DNA of 64,000 nt from Streptomyces lavendofoliae (GTDB taxonomy: Bacteria; Actinomycetota; Actinomycetes; Streptomycetales; Streptomycetaceae): contig NZ_BMTP01000005.1 in the NCBI RefSeq assembly GCF_014649735.1, positions 1 to 64,000 on the forward strand. Reading direction: 5' to 3'. A program made the translations under genes and the position numbers. The notes under the pieces were generated by a model. The model saw nothing but the letters and a program-made list of their open reading frames with translations. It searched no databases and was not told the origin of the DNA. Below, piece after piece: positions 9,317-17,550 of the stretch (its first letter is position 1; every line of letters starts with the position of its first letter).

Positions 9317-10845
9317 CCCTCGCCGCCACGAGCGCCGCAGGCGCGGCCAACCTGGTCCAGTCCGTCGACTGGGCCGCCGTCGCGCCGCCGGCCATCGCCG
9401 CCGTGGTCGCGCTGGCCGTGCTCGTCGCCGACCTCTTCGTACCGGCGGCGCGCAAGCAGCTCCTCGGCTGGGGCGCGATCGCCGGCCTCGTCGCCGCGAT
9501 CGTCGCGCTCGTACCGCTGCGCAAGGGGGACCGCAGCACCTTCTGCCTGACCACCGGCGCCGACGCGTGCAGCTACACGGCCGACCACTTCACCCTGGTC
9601 ATCCAGTTCCTGGTGCTGGGAGGGGCGCTCCTGACGGCGCTCCTGTCGCTCCACGAGACCGAGGAGAGGCTGCCGCCCGGGGAGTTCTGGTTCCTGCTGC
9701 TCTGCTCCGTCGCCGGCGCGGCCCTGCTGCCCGCCTCCCGGGACATGGCGACGCTGGTCGTCGCCCTGGAGGTCGCCTCGCTGCCCGCCTTCGCGCTCGT
9801 CGGCCTCAAGCGCGGCGACCGGATGTCCGGCGAGGCGGCGCTGAAGTTCTTCCTGTCCTCCGTCACCGCCACGGCCGTGATGCTGCTCGGCGTCAGCTTC
9901 GTGTACGCGGCGACCGGCAGCCTCCACCTCACCGAGATCGCCCAGAACCTGGACGACGTCCCGGCCCCCCTGGAGACCCTCGCCAAGGCGGGCGTCGCGC
10001 TCACCCTCGTCGGGTTCGCCTTCAAGACGGCCGCCGTACCGTTCCACTTCTGGGTGCCCGACACCTACGTCGGAGCGCCGCTGCCCATCGCCGCGTACCT
10101 CTCCGTCGTCGGCAAGGCGGTCGGCTTCACCGGGCTCATCCTGGTGACCGTCATCGCCTTCCCGACGTACGCGGACGTGTGGGGCCCGGCGCTCGCGGTG
10201 CTCGCCGCGCTCACCATGACCGTCGGCAACGCGGGCGCGCTCCGGCAGGCCCCCACGCGCGCGTGGAGCGCGGTACGGCTGCTCGCGTGGTCCTCGGTGG
10301 GCCAGGCGGGCTACCTGCTGGTGCCGATCGCGGCGGCGGCGTACTCCGGTGACGACCAGATCGGTGCCACCGTCGCGTACGCGCTGATGTACGCGGTCGT
10401 GAACCTCGGCGCCTTCGCGGTCGCCGCCCTGGTCGCCCGCGCGCACCCGCTGAACCGGATCTCCGACTACCGGGGGCTGTACGCGACCCGGCCCGGCGCC
10501 GCGCTCGCCATGGGCTTCTTCCTGCTGTGCCTGGCCGGCCTGCCGCCCGGTGTCATCGGCCTCTTCGCCAAGGTCACCGTCTTCTCGGCGGCGGTCGACG
10601 CGGGCCTGGGCTGGCTCGCCGTCGTCATGGGCGTCAACGTGGTCATCGCCCTCTACTACTACCTGCAGTGGACGGCCGTGCTGTTCCGCGCGCCCGAGGG
10701 CGCCCCGGCGGACCGGCCCGCCCCGGCGAAGCAGCCCGTCCCCGCCGCCGTCACCGTGGCCGTCGTCGTGACGGCCGCCGCGGGCGTGGCCCTGTCGGGC
10801 TACCCCCAGCTCGTCCTGCGCTTCGCCGCGGACACCCTCTTCTGA
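9313..10845 (+). CDS. nuoN: NADH-quinone oxidoreductase subunit N
   Basis: 510 residues from GTG, preceded by a strong AGGAGG at 9301-9306. It is the third antiporter-like subunit, placed between NuoK and NuoM in the complex. Motifs visible are ALEVASLPAFALVGL with the conserved glutamate, FKTAAVPFHFWVPDTYVGAP and RLLAWSSVGQAGYLLVPI. It closes the nuo cluster; mscL follows after 38 bases. Confidence 0.95.
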   Translation: MTLAATSAAGAANLVQSVDWAAVAPPAIAAVVALAVLVADLFVPAARKQLLGWGAIAGLVAAIVALVPLRKGDRSTFCLTTGADACSYTADHFTLVIQFLVLGGALLTALLSLHETEERLPPGEFWFLLLCSVAGAALLPASRDMATLVVALEVASLPAFALVGLKRGDRMSGEAALKFFLSSVTATAVMLLGVSFVYAATGSLHLTEIAQNLDDVPAPLETLAKAGVALTLVGFAFKTAAVPFHFWVPDTYVGAPLPIAAYLSVVGKAVGFTGLILVTVIAFPTYADVWGPALAVLAALTMTVGNAGALRQAPTRAWSAVRLLAWSSVGQAGYLLVPIAAAAYSGDDQIGATVAYALMYAVVNLGAFAVAALVARAHPLNRISDYRGLYATRPGAALAMGFFLLCLAGLPPGVIGLFAKVTVFSAAVDAGLGWLAVVMGVNVVIALYYYLQWTAVLFRAPEGAPADRPAPAKQPVPAAVTVAVVVTAAAGVALSGYPQLVLRFAADTLF

Positions 10846-10883
10846 CCTCGTCGAACCCCCCCGCAGCATCGAGGAGCACGGCC

Positions 10884-11339
10884 GTGCTGAACGGTTTCAA
10901 GGACTTCATTCTTCGTGGAAACGTCATTTCCTTGGCGATCGGCCTTGCCGTCGGCGCGGCCTTCACGGCGGTCGTCACCGCCTTCAGCAACGCCTTCATC
11001 ACCCCGCTCATCGGTCTCGCCACCGGCACCGTCGGAGACTTCAGCCACTCCTACTTCACGGTCCGGAACGCCAAGTTCCCCTACGGCCTGTTCATCAGCG
11101 CCGCCCTGGCCTTCCTGATCACCGCGGCCGTGCTCTACTTCTGCGTCGTCGTCCCGATGATGAAGATCCAGACCCGCTTCAAGCGCGACGAGCCCGTCGA
11201 CGTCAAGGCGGCGGTGCGCGACTGCCCGCGCTGCTTCTCCGCGATCCCGGCCGTCGCCAGCCGCTGCGCCCACTGCACCAGCGAGGTGGAGCCCGTACCG
11301 GAGGCGCTGGAGAAGGCCGGACTGCCCGCCCAGCGCTGA
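10884..11339 (+). CDS. mscL: Large-conductance mechanosensitive channel with C-terminal zinc-ribbon-like motif
   Basis: 151 residues from a GTG preceded by GAGGAG. MscL is the homopentameric inner-membrane channel that opens on hypo-osmotic shock. The N-terminal amphipathic helix and first transmembrane helix are clear (GFKDFILRGNVISLAIGLAVG), followed by a short periplasmic loop and the second helix (ALAFLITAAVLYFCVVVP). The cytoplasmic end is unusual: after the KIQTRFKR segment comes CPRC, ten residues, then CAHC, a four-cysteine zinc-ribbon pattern (about residues 114-131), instead of only the usual helical bundle. It stands alone between nuoN and htpX. Confidence 0.9.
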   Translation: MLNGFKDFILRGNVISLAIGLAVGAAFTAVVTAFSNAFITPLIGLATGTVGDFSHSYFTVRNAKFPYGLFISAALAFLITAAVLYFCVVVPMMKIQTRFKRDEPVDVKAAVRDCPRCFSAIPAVASRCAHCTSEVEPVPEALEKAGLPAQR

Positions 11340-11485
11340 CTCACCCGAACGGCCCACCCCCCGCCCCCGGGGGCGCAGGGAACCCGCCATGCCCGCCTGG
11401 CGTTGACCAGTACGGGAGGGTCCACTGAACAGTGGACCAGCACCAGGCAAAGGGTTCCCCTGCCGCACCATTTGGAGGGCGTACC

Positions 11486-12349
11486 GTGCACCGCCGGCAC
11501 AACGGGCTGAAGACCGCCGTACTCCTCGGGGGACTGTCCGCACTCATCATCCTGATCGGCAGCTTCTTCGGCCGTACGGGCCTCGTCGTCGCGCTTCTCG
11601 TGGCGATCGGCACCAACGCGTACGCGTACTGGAACAGCGACAAGCTCGCGCTGCGGGCCATGCGGGCCCGCCCCGTGAGCGAGTTCCAGGCGCCCCGGCT
11701 GTACCGGATGGTCCGGGAGCTCTCCACGCAGGCCCGCCAGCCGATGCCCCGCCTCTACATCTCGCCCACCCAGGCGCCCAACGCGTTCGCGACCGGCCGC
11801 AACCCCCGCAACGCCGCGGTGTGCTGCACCGAGGGAATCCTGCAGATCCTCGACGAACGCGAACTGCGCGGCGTCATCGGCCATGAGTTGAGCCACGTCT
11901 ACAACCGGGACATCCTGATCTCGTCGGTCGCCGGAGCCCTCGCCTCCGTGATCATGTTCCTGGTGAACTTCGCCTGGCTGGTCCCCGTCGGCCGCTCCGA
12001 CGACGACGACGGCCCCGGCCTGCTCGGCATGTTGTTGATCATGCTGTTGGGTCCGCTCGCCGCGTCGGTGATCCAGCTGGCCATCAGCCGCTCCCGCGAG
12101 TACGAGGCCGACGCCTCCGGCGCGCAGCTCACCGGTGATCCGCTCGCCCTGGCCAGCGCCCTGCGCAAGCTGGAGGCCGGCACCAAGCAGCTCCCGCTCC
12201 CACCGGAACCCAGGATCGAGACCGCGAGTCACATGATGATCGCGAACCCGTTCCGGCCCGGCCAGGGGTTCGCCAGGATGTTCTCGACGCACCCGCCGAT
12301 GGCGGAACGCATCGCCCGACTCGAACAGATGGCAGGTCGTCGCCCGTGA
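11486..12349 (+). CDS. htpX: Zinc metalloprotease HtpX homologue
   Basis: 287 residues. The GTG at 11486 is preceded by GGAGGG at 11474-11479 and gives [13 protein letters not shown], which matches my memory of the S. coelicolor protein; the upstream ATG at 11432 has no such site. HtpX is a membrane-bound M48 protease that degrades misfolded membrane proteins. Two N-terminal helices precede the catalytic HExxH in [12 protein letters not shown]. The third zinc ligand is the glutamate in [13 protein letters not shown], after two more membrane helices. The C-terminus has the family ending [16 protein letters not shown]. Confidence 0.95.
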   Translation: MHRRHNGLKTAVLLGGLSALIILIGSFFGRTGLVVALLVAIGTNAYAYWNSDKLALRAMRARPVSEFQAPRLYRMVRELSTQARQPMPRLYISPTQAPNAFATGRNPRNAAVCCTEGILQILDERELRGVIGHELSHVYNRDILISSVAGALASVIMFLVNFAWLVPVGRSDDDDGPGLLGMLLIMLLGPLAASVIQLAISRSREYEADASGAQLTGDPLALASALRKLEAGTKQLPLPPEPRIETASHMMIANPFRPGQGFARMFSTHPPMAERIARLEQMAGRRP

Positions 12350-12738
12350 AAGCAATCCTGAACGTCATATGGCTCGTCCTGTGCGGTTTCTGGCTGTTCC
12401 TCGGCTACATGGCCGCGGGTCTGCTGCTGTGCGTCACGATCCTCGGCATCCCCTTCGGGCTGGCCGCCTTCCGCATCGGTCTCTACGCCCTGTGGCCCTT
12501 CGGCCAGACCGTGGTGGACCGCCGTGACGCGGGCGCCGCGTCCTGCGTCGGCAACGTGCTGTGGCTGGTCCTCGCCGGCTGGTGGCTGGCGCTGGGCCAC
12601 GTCGTCACGGGCATCGCCCTGTGCGTCACCGTCATCGGCATCCCGCTCGGCATCGCGAACTTCAAGCTGATCCCCGTCTCCCTGCTGCCGCTGGGCAAGG
12701 AGATCGTGCCAAGCGACCGTCCGTTCGCCGCCCGGTGA
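12346..12738 (+). CDS. YccF-domain membrane protein
   Basis: 130 residues, GTG overlapping the htpX stop by four bases, so likely cotranslated with it. Two copies of the YccF pattern are visible: [19 protein letters not shown] with [12 protein letters not shown], and [19 protein letters not shown] with [14 protein letters not shown]. Four membrane helices. The function of the family is not established. Coupling to htpX suggests an envelope role (inference). Confidence 0.85.
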   Translation: MKAILNVIWLVLCGFWLFLGYMAAGLLLCVTILGIPFGLAAFRIGLYALWPFGQTVVDRRDAGAASCVGNVLWLVLAGWWLALGHVVTGIALCVTVIGIPLGIANFKLIPVSLLPLGKEIVPSDRPFAAR

Positions 12739-12869
12739 GGACAGCCCGCGATGCCGCTCCCGCGTGAGTGTCAGTGCCGTGGTGCACCATGGACGCATGA
12801 CCGAGTACGAGTGGCCGGCGCCCGGCGACGGCACCGCGGCGCGCGCCCGAATATGACGCGTGCGGCGCG

Positions 12870-14084
12870 TCAGCTCCGCCGCACCGCGTACATCACCGCG
12901 CCCGCGGCCAGCACCGCCGTCCCCGCCAGGACCGACGACAGGGGCAGTGCGAACGCGAGCGCCAGGCAGCCCACCAGCCCGCCCGCGGCGAGGACCCGCC
13001 CCGAACCGAGCGACCACGCCGAGGCGTTGGCGATCGCGTAGTACACCAGCACCCCGAACGACGAGAACCCGATCGCCCCGCGCACGTCCGCCGTCGCCGC
13101 CGCCACCGCGACGACCAGCCCCACCGCGAGTTCCGCGTGGTGCGGCACCTGGAACCGGGGGTGGACGGCCGCGAGCGTACGGGGCAGGTGACCGTCGCGC
13201 GCCATCGCCAGCGTCGTCCGGGACACCCCGAGGACCAGCGCCAGCAGCGAACCCAGCGCGGCCACCGCCGCGCCCACCCGCACCACCGGCAGCAGCCAGT
13301 CCGCACCGGCCGCCCGCGCCGCGTCCGCCAGCGGAGCCACCGAGCCGCCCAGTTCCCGGGCGCCCAGCACCGAGAGGACGGACACCGCCACCCCCGCGTA
13401 CACCAACAGCGCGATCCCCAGCGCCAGCGGCACCGCCCGAGGGATCGTCCGGGCCGGATCCCGCACCTCCTCGCCCAGCGTGGCGATCCGCGCGTACCCG
13501 GCGAACGCGAAGAACAGCAGCCCCGCCGCCTGCAGCACCCCACCCGGCGACACGTCCCCACCGAGCGCCAGGCGCCCGGCATCCGCCGCCCCCGACCGGA
13601 GGGAGGAGACCACCACAGCGACCAGCACCGCCAGCACGACCGCCACGATCACGCGCGTGAGCAGGGCCGACTTCCGCACGCCCCCGTAGTTCAGGGCGGT
13701 CAGGGCCACGACCGCCGCGACCGCCACCGCGTGCGCCTGCCCCGGCCACACGTACACACCGACCGTCAGCGCCATCGCCGCGCAGGAAGCCGTCTTGCCG
13801 ACCACGAACCCCCAGCCGGCGAGGTATCCCCAGAAGGGACCCAGCCGTTCGCGCCCGTACACGTACGTCCCGCCCGAGGCGGGGTAAAGGGCGGCCAGCC
13901 GTGCCGAGGCCATCGCGTTGCAGTACGCCACCGCCCCGGCCAGCGCCAGCGCCGGCAGCAGGCCGCTCCCGGCGACCCCGGCCGCCGGGCCGAGGGCGAC
14001 GAAGATCCCGGCGCCGATCATCGAGCCCAGGCCGATGACGACGGCGTCGAAGACGCCCAGCGACCGCCGCAACTCGTGTGTCAT
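12870..14084 (-). CDS. APC-family amino acid permease
   Basis: 404 residues from the ATG at 14084 (MTHELRRSLGVFD). The first helix carries the APC signature GLGSMIGAGIF, which unwinds around the substrate. About twelve membrane helices can be traced, and GGTYVYGRERLGPFWGYLAGW matches the loop and helix 3 of the family. The frame could be extended upstream by 21 codons, but those are Arg-rich and lie outside the family start. The substrate cannot be read from sequence. The 131 bases between it and the YccF gene hold only a 19-codon open frame at 12797-12856 of unclear status. Confidence 0.85.
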   Translation of the reverse strand: MTHELRRSLGVFDAVVIGLGSMIGAGIFVALGPAAGVAGSGLLPALALAGAVAYCNAMASARLAALYPASGGTYVYGRERLGPFWGYLAGWGFVVGKTASCAAMALTVGVYVWPGQAHAVAVAAVVALTALNYGGVRKSALLTRVIVAVVLAVLVAVVVSSLRSGAADAGRLALGGDVSPGGVLQAAGLLFFAFAGYARIATLGEEVRDPARTIPRAVPLALGIALLVYAGVAVSVLSVLGARELGGSVAPLADAARAAGADWLLPVVRVGAAVAALGSLLALVLGVSRTTLAMARDGHLPRTLAAVHPRFQVPHHAELAVGLVVAVAAATADVRGAIGFSSFGVLVYYAIANASAWSLGSGRVLAAGGLVGCLALAFALPLSSVLAGTAVLAAGAVMYAVRRS

Positions 14085-14170
14085 GCGCCGCACCCTACTG
14101 ATCCGCGCAACCACCCTCCGCACCCCGGGCGTCCTCCCGGACAACACCGCACGAAAGGCAGGTTCACGGC

Positions 14171-14440
14171 GTGGACATCCTCAGCTGGATCATCCTGGGA
14201 CTGCTGGCCGGCGTCATCGCCAAGGTGCTCCTGCCGGGCCGTGACCCCGGCGGGCTGATCGGCACGACGCTCATCGGCATCGCGGGCGCCTTCGTCGGTG
14301 GCTGGCTGTCGGCACGCTTCCTGGACCGGCCCATCAGCAACCAGTTCTACGACGGCCCCACCTGGCTCGCAGCCATCGGGGGCTCGCTGGTGCTGCTGAT
14401 CGCCTACCGCGTCCTCTTCGGCCACTCACGCCCGCGCTGA
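14171..14440 (+). CDS. GlsB/YeaQ/YmgE-family membrane protein (transglycosylase-associated)
   Basis: 89 residues from a GTG at 14171, with AAAGGCAGG just upstream. Three short hydrophobic segments are spaced by Gly-rich turns, with the family pattern LSWIILGLLAGVIAKVLLPG at the start and GTTLIGIAGAFVGGWL in the middle. Members are stress-induced small membrane proteins of unknown biochemistry. Its end overlaps the end of the convergent alkB gene by 37 bases. Confidence 0.88.
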   Translation: MDILSWIILGLLAGVIAKVLLPGRDPGGLIGTTLIGIAGAFVGGWLSARFLDRPISNQFYDGPTWLAAIGGSLVLLIAYRVLFGHSRPR

Positions 14441-15126
14441 GCGCCCGGCCCGGACGCGAGACCCGTCTCCCGCAGGGTGATGTTCAGCCGGCCCGTGCGC
14501 AGCCCGACCGCCGGATCGGCCGTACCCGGGAACACCTTCGGCACCCCGTGGAACGCGAATCGTGAAGGACCGCCGAAGACGAACAGGTCGCCCGACACCA
14601 ACTCCACGTCCGTATAGGGCCGGTTCCGCGACACGGTGTTCCCGAACCGGAAGACGCAGCTGTCCCCGATGCTCAGCGACACCACCGGGGCACCGGACCG
14701 CTCCTCCTTGTCCTGGTGCATGCCCATCCGGGCCGCCCCGTCGTAGAAGTTGACCAGAGCCGCGTCCGGGGCGTAACTCCCGGCGCCCCCGTCCTCGTCC
14801 CCCTCGCCGTACGCCGCCGCCAGCGCCGCCCGGCCCAGGTCCGCCAGCCGGTCCGGAAAGGGCGCCACCCGGGCACCGTTGACGTCACCGGCCGTCCGCG
14901 AGTACCGGTACGGCTGCCAGTGCCATCCCAGGCACACCGTCCGCACCGACATCACACCCCCGCCCGGCAGCACCATCCGCCGCATCGGCACCGGTCCCCG
15001 CGCCCACGCGCGGCACGCCCCGACCAGCTCCCGCTGCCGCTCCACCGACAGCCACCCCGGCACGTGCACCGCGCCGGGGGCGACCTCCACCGGCTCGCGC
15101 GCCACCGCGAACAGCCCGTCCGTCAC
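14404..15126 (-). CDS. alkB: Alpha-ketoglutarate-dependent DNA repair dioxygenase AlkB
   Basis: 240 residues from a GTG at 15126 that overlaps the upstream ogt stop by four bases. AlkB demethylates 1-methyladenine and 3-methylcytosine using Fe(II) and 2-oxoglutarate. The iron ligands are visible as HxD in MGMHQDKEE and the later His in FAFHGVPKVF. The 2-oxoglutarate-binding arginines lie in GRLNITLRETG. NFYDGAARMGMH is the family core. The tail after the last motif is short and basic. Coupling with ogt gives a two-gene alkylation repair operon. Confidence 0.92.
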   Translation of the reverse strand: MTDGLFAVAREPVEVAPGAVHVPGWLSVERQRELVGACRAWARGPVPMRRMVLPGGGVMSVRTVCLGWHWQPYRYSRTAGDVNGARVAPFPDRLADLGRAALAAAYGEGDEDGGAGSYAPDAALVNFYDGAARMGMHQDKEERSGAPVVSLSIGDSCVFRFGNTVSRNRPYTDVELVSGDLFVFGGPSRFAFHGVPKVFPGTADPAVGLRTGRLNITLRETGLASGPGAQRGREWPKRTR

Positions 15127-15623
15127 CGTACGAGCGCGCCTTCCAGCCCCAGCAGCCGCTCCTTGCGCTCCAGCCCGCCCGCGTACCCCCGCAGGGCCCC
15201 GTCCGCGCCGATCACCCGGTGGCAGGGCCGCACCACCAGCAGCGGATTGCGCCCGATCGCGGTCCCCACGGCCCGCACCCCGGCACCCGGCGCACCGACG
15301 CGCGCCGCGATCTCCCCGTACGTCACGGTCGTGCCGTAGGGGATGTCCTCCAGCGCCCGCCACACCCGTCGCTGGAAGTCCGTGCCGGTGTCGGCGTACT
15401 GGAGGTCGAAGCGGGTCAGCCGGCCCGCGAAGTAGTCCCTCAGCTGGGCGGTGACACCGGTGAACGCCTCGGGGGCGTGCCGCCACCCGTCGCCGACGAC
15501 CGCGCCGCCCTTCTGGCCCGGCACGGAGAGGGAGGCGAGCGCGGTGCCGCCACCGTCCGCGGACTCCTCGCCGACGAGCAGCATCTCGCCCAGCGGGCCG
15601 TCGGCGTACGCGTACACGGTCAT
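15123..15623 (-). CDS. ogt: Methylated-DNA-[protein]-cysteine S-methyltransferase
   Basis: 166 residues from the ATG at 15623 (MTVYAYADGP); eleven further codons upstream are Arg-rich and not chosen. This suicide enzyme removes methyl groups from O6-methylguanine. The acceptor cysteine is in RPCHRVIG about residue 135. The winged-helix DNA-binding motif precedes it (IPYGTTVTYGEIAARVG and GRNPLLVV). Length is typical. It is the first gene of the ogt-alkB pair. The 273 bases upstream, to yajQ, contain only GC-rich sequence with short GCGGGTGCCCG repeats and no gene that I can support. Confidence 0.93.
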   Translation of the reverse strand: MTVYAYADGPLGEMLLVGEESADGGGTALASLSVPGQKGGAVVGDGWRHAPEAFTGVTAQLRDYFAGRLTRFDLQYADTGTDFQRRVWRALEDIPYGTTVTYGEIAARVGAPGAGVRAVGTAIGRNPLLVVRPCHRVIGADGALRGYAGGLERKERLLGLEGALVR

Positions 15624-15896
15624 GATCCGTTCCCTTCCTCGGCGGCCGGACCTCACGGGCCTCCAGTAGCCACCACGAGCCCCTACCGGTCCCTCTCAGT
15701 CTCCGCCGCCCGCCACCCGCCGGGCCGGCGGTTTCCGGACACGGGGGTCCCCGCAGGGCCCGGGGTCCCGCACCGGCGCCGGGGGCCGCCGGGACAGGGG
15801 GCGGGGGCGGACCGGCCGCAGCCGTGTCCGCCCCCGATCCGCCCGGGTCCGGCCCGCGGGTGCCCGCCGCGCGGGTGCCCGGTGTGCGGCCGGGAC

Positions 15897-16385
15897 CTAC
15901 CGGTAGTTCACGAACTGCAGGGCGAAGTCGAAGTCCTGACCCTTCAGCAGCGCGATCACGGCCTGGAGGTCGTCGCGGCTCTTCGAGCTGACCCGCAGCT
16001 CGTCGCCCTGCACCTGAGCCTTGACGCCCTTGGGGCCCTCATCGCGGATGATCTTCGCCACCTTCTTGGCGTTCTCCTGGGAGATGCCCTCCTCGATCGA
16101 GGCGAAGATCTTGTACTCCTTGCCGGAGAGCTGCGGCTCACCGGCGTCGAGCGACTTCAGCGAGATGCCGCGCTTGATCAGCTTGGACTCGAACACGTCG
16201 AGGATGGCCTTGACCCGCTCCTCGGAGTTGGCCTGCATCAGGATCTTCTCGCCGGACCAGGCGATGGAGGCCCCGACGTTCTTGAAGTCGTAGCGCTGCG
16301 AGATCTCCTTCGCCGCCTGGTTGAGGGCGTTGTCGACCTCCTGCCGCTCGACCTTCGAGACGATGTCGAAACTGGAGTCGGCCAT
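15897..16385 (-). CDS. YajQ-family nucleotide-binding protein
   Basis: 162 residues from the ATG at 16385 ([14 protein letters not shown]); the longer frame only adds Arg/Ser-rich sequence. The DUF520 fold has two ferredoxin-like halves. Family sequence is clear: [20 protein letters not shown], the repeated [17 protein letters not shown], and the C-terminal [16 protein letters not shown]. Members bind nucleotides (cyclic di-GMP in some proteobacteria). The role in actinomycetes is not known. In S. coelicolor the homologue also lies beside tRNA-Tyr. Confidence 0.92.
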   Translation of the reverse strand: MADSSFDIVSKVERQEVDNALNQAAKEISQRYDFKNVGASIAWSGEKILMQANSEERVKAILDVFESKLIKRGISLKSLDAGEPQLSGKEYKIFASIEEGISQENAKKVAKIIRDEGPKGVKAQVQGDELRVSSKSRDDLQAVIALLKGQDFDFALQFVNYR

Positions 16386-16590
16386 GTCCTGTGGCTCCTT
16401 GGGTCGCGTGCGTAGAGAGTGCGTAGAGGTACGTCCGGACTCCCCGGACCGCCCCCGCAAAGCCTAGCCATGCCACCGGCCGTGAGTGCTGATCAATCCG
16501 GTGGCGAAGCACCCCCGCACATCAGGTATCGTTTACGTCGTTGCCGAGGAGCGCCGCCGAAAAGCGGTCACCCTCCTCGCGACATCCCAT

Positions 16591-16672
16591 GGCGGTGTGC
16601 CCGAGTGGCCAATGGGAGCGGACTGTAAATCCGTCGGCTTAGCCTACCCAGGTTCGAATCCTGGCGCCGCCA
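16591..16672 (+). tRNA. tRNA-Tyr (GTA)
   Basis: 82 bases with a long variable arm, as expected for bacterial tRNA-Tyr. Acceptor GGCGGTG pairs with CGCCGCC, the anticodon loop reads CTGTAAA (anticodon GTA) and the T arm is CCAGG TTCGAAT CCTGG. CCA is not encoded. The corresponding gene in S. coelicolor is the integration site of SLP1. Here no integrase follows. Confidence 0.96.
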
Positions 16673-16680
16673 CGTGATGA

Positions 16681-16723
16681 GACGGCCCCTGATCAGCGGA
16701 AACGCGATCAGGGGCCGTCTTGC
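16681..16723 (+). terminator. Intrinsic terminator after tRNA-Tyr
   Basis: Perfect 14-base arms at 16681-16694 and 16706-16719 with an 11-base loop, followed by TTG. Placed eight bases after the tRNA. Confidence 0.85.
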
Positions 16724-16859
16724 GTGGCCGTGGACCCGGTGGTCGCGCCCGGCCCGCCGGGGGCCGGGCGCACGGGTCCCGCCGGCCGGCCGGCCGGCCT
16801 GGCGCCGGCCGAGGCGCGCCACGGCACCCGCGCCCGACGTCACGCGCCCGGGCCGGACG

Positions 16860-17516
16860 TCACTCGCCCGCGACCGCCTTCACCGCGACCGTCACCGGCA
16901 CCGAGCCGCTGATCAGCTCCAGCGTCAGCCCCGCCGTGGCCGGCGTCTCCACCAGCTCGGCCAGGACGGCCGCCACGTCGTCGCGCGGCACCGGGCCGCG
17001 TCCGGTCGACGCCTCCAGCCGTACGAGGCCCGTCCCGGCGTCGTTCGTCAGCATGCCGGGCTTGAGGATCGTCCAGTCGAGGCCCCGCTTGGCCCGTACG
17101 TGATCGTCCGCCGCGCCCTTGGCCCGCAGGTACGCGTCGAAGACCTCGTCCCCGGCGCGGTCCGCGTCGGCGCCCATCGACGACACGACCAGGTAGCGCC
17201 GCACCCCGGCCCGCTCCGCCGCGTCCGCGCAGAGCACCGCCGCGCCCCGGTCCACGGACGCCTTGCGCTCGACGCCGCTGCCCGGCCCCGCGCCCGCCGC
17301 GAACACCACCGCGTCGGCGCCCGTCAGCGTCTCGGCGACCGCCTCCACGGTCGCCGACTCCAGGTCCAGCACGACCGGTTCGGCGCCCGCGTCCCGCAGG
17401 GCGTCCGCCTGTTCGGGGTCGCGGATGATGCCCGCCACCTCGTGTCCGCCCGCCGAGAGCAGCCTCTCCAGCCGCAGGGCGATCTGTCCGTGTCCTCCAG
17501 CGATGACAATGCGCAT
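16860..17516 (-). CDS. NAD(P)-binding Rossmann protein (SDR-like, NmrA/BVR-B type)
   Basis: 218 residues from the ATG at 17516. The start MRIVIAGGHGQIALRL is a GxxGxxG-type dinucleotide-binding loop. It continues with VLDLES and ADAVVFAAGAG, typical of atypical short-chain dehydrogenases. YLVVSSMGAD and a downstream YLRAKGAAD give a Ser and Tyr-x3-Lys arrangement. These small proteins are often oxidoreductases or redox sensors; the substrate is not evident. It follows the amidohydrolase-like gene on the same strand after 34 bases and may be cotranscribed. Confidence 0.82.
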   Translation of the reverse strand: MRIVIAGGHGQIALRLERLLSAGGHEVAGIIRDPEQADALRDAGAEPVVLDLESATVEAVAETLTGADAVVFAAGAGPGSGVERKASVDRGAAVLCADAAERAGVRRYLVVSSMGADADRAGDEVFDAYLRAKGAADDHVRAKRGLDWTILKPGMLTNDAGTGLVRLEASTGRGPVPRDDVAAVLAELVETPATAGLTLELISGSVPVTVAVKAVAGE

Positions 17517-17550
17517 GCTCCCGACCGTACGACGTCGCGGCCCGAAGTGC

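Noticed and set aside
12797..12856. 19-codon open frame between the YccF gene and the permease gene
   Set aside because: Too short and unsupported; possible gene remnant but nothing to prove it.
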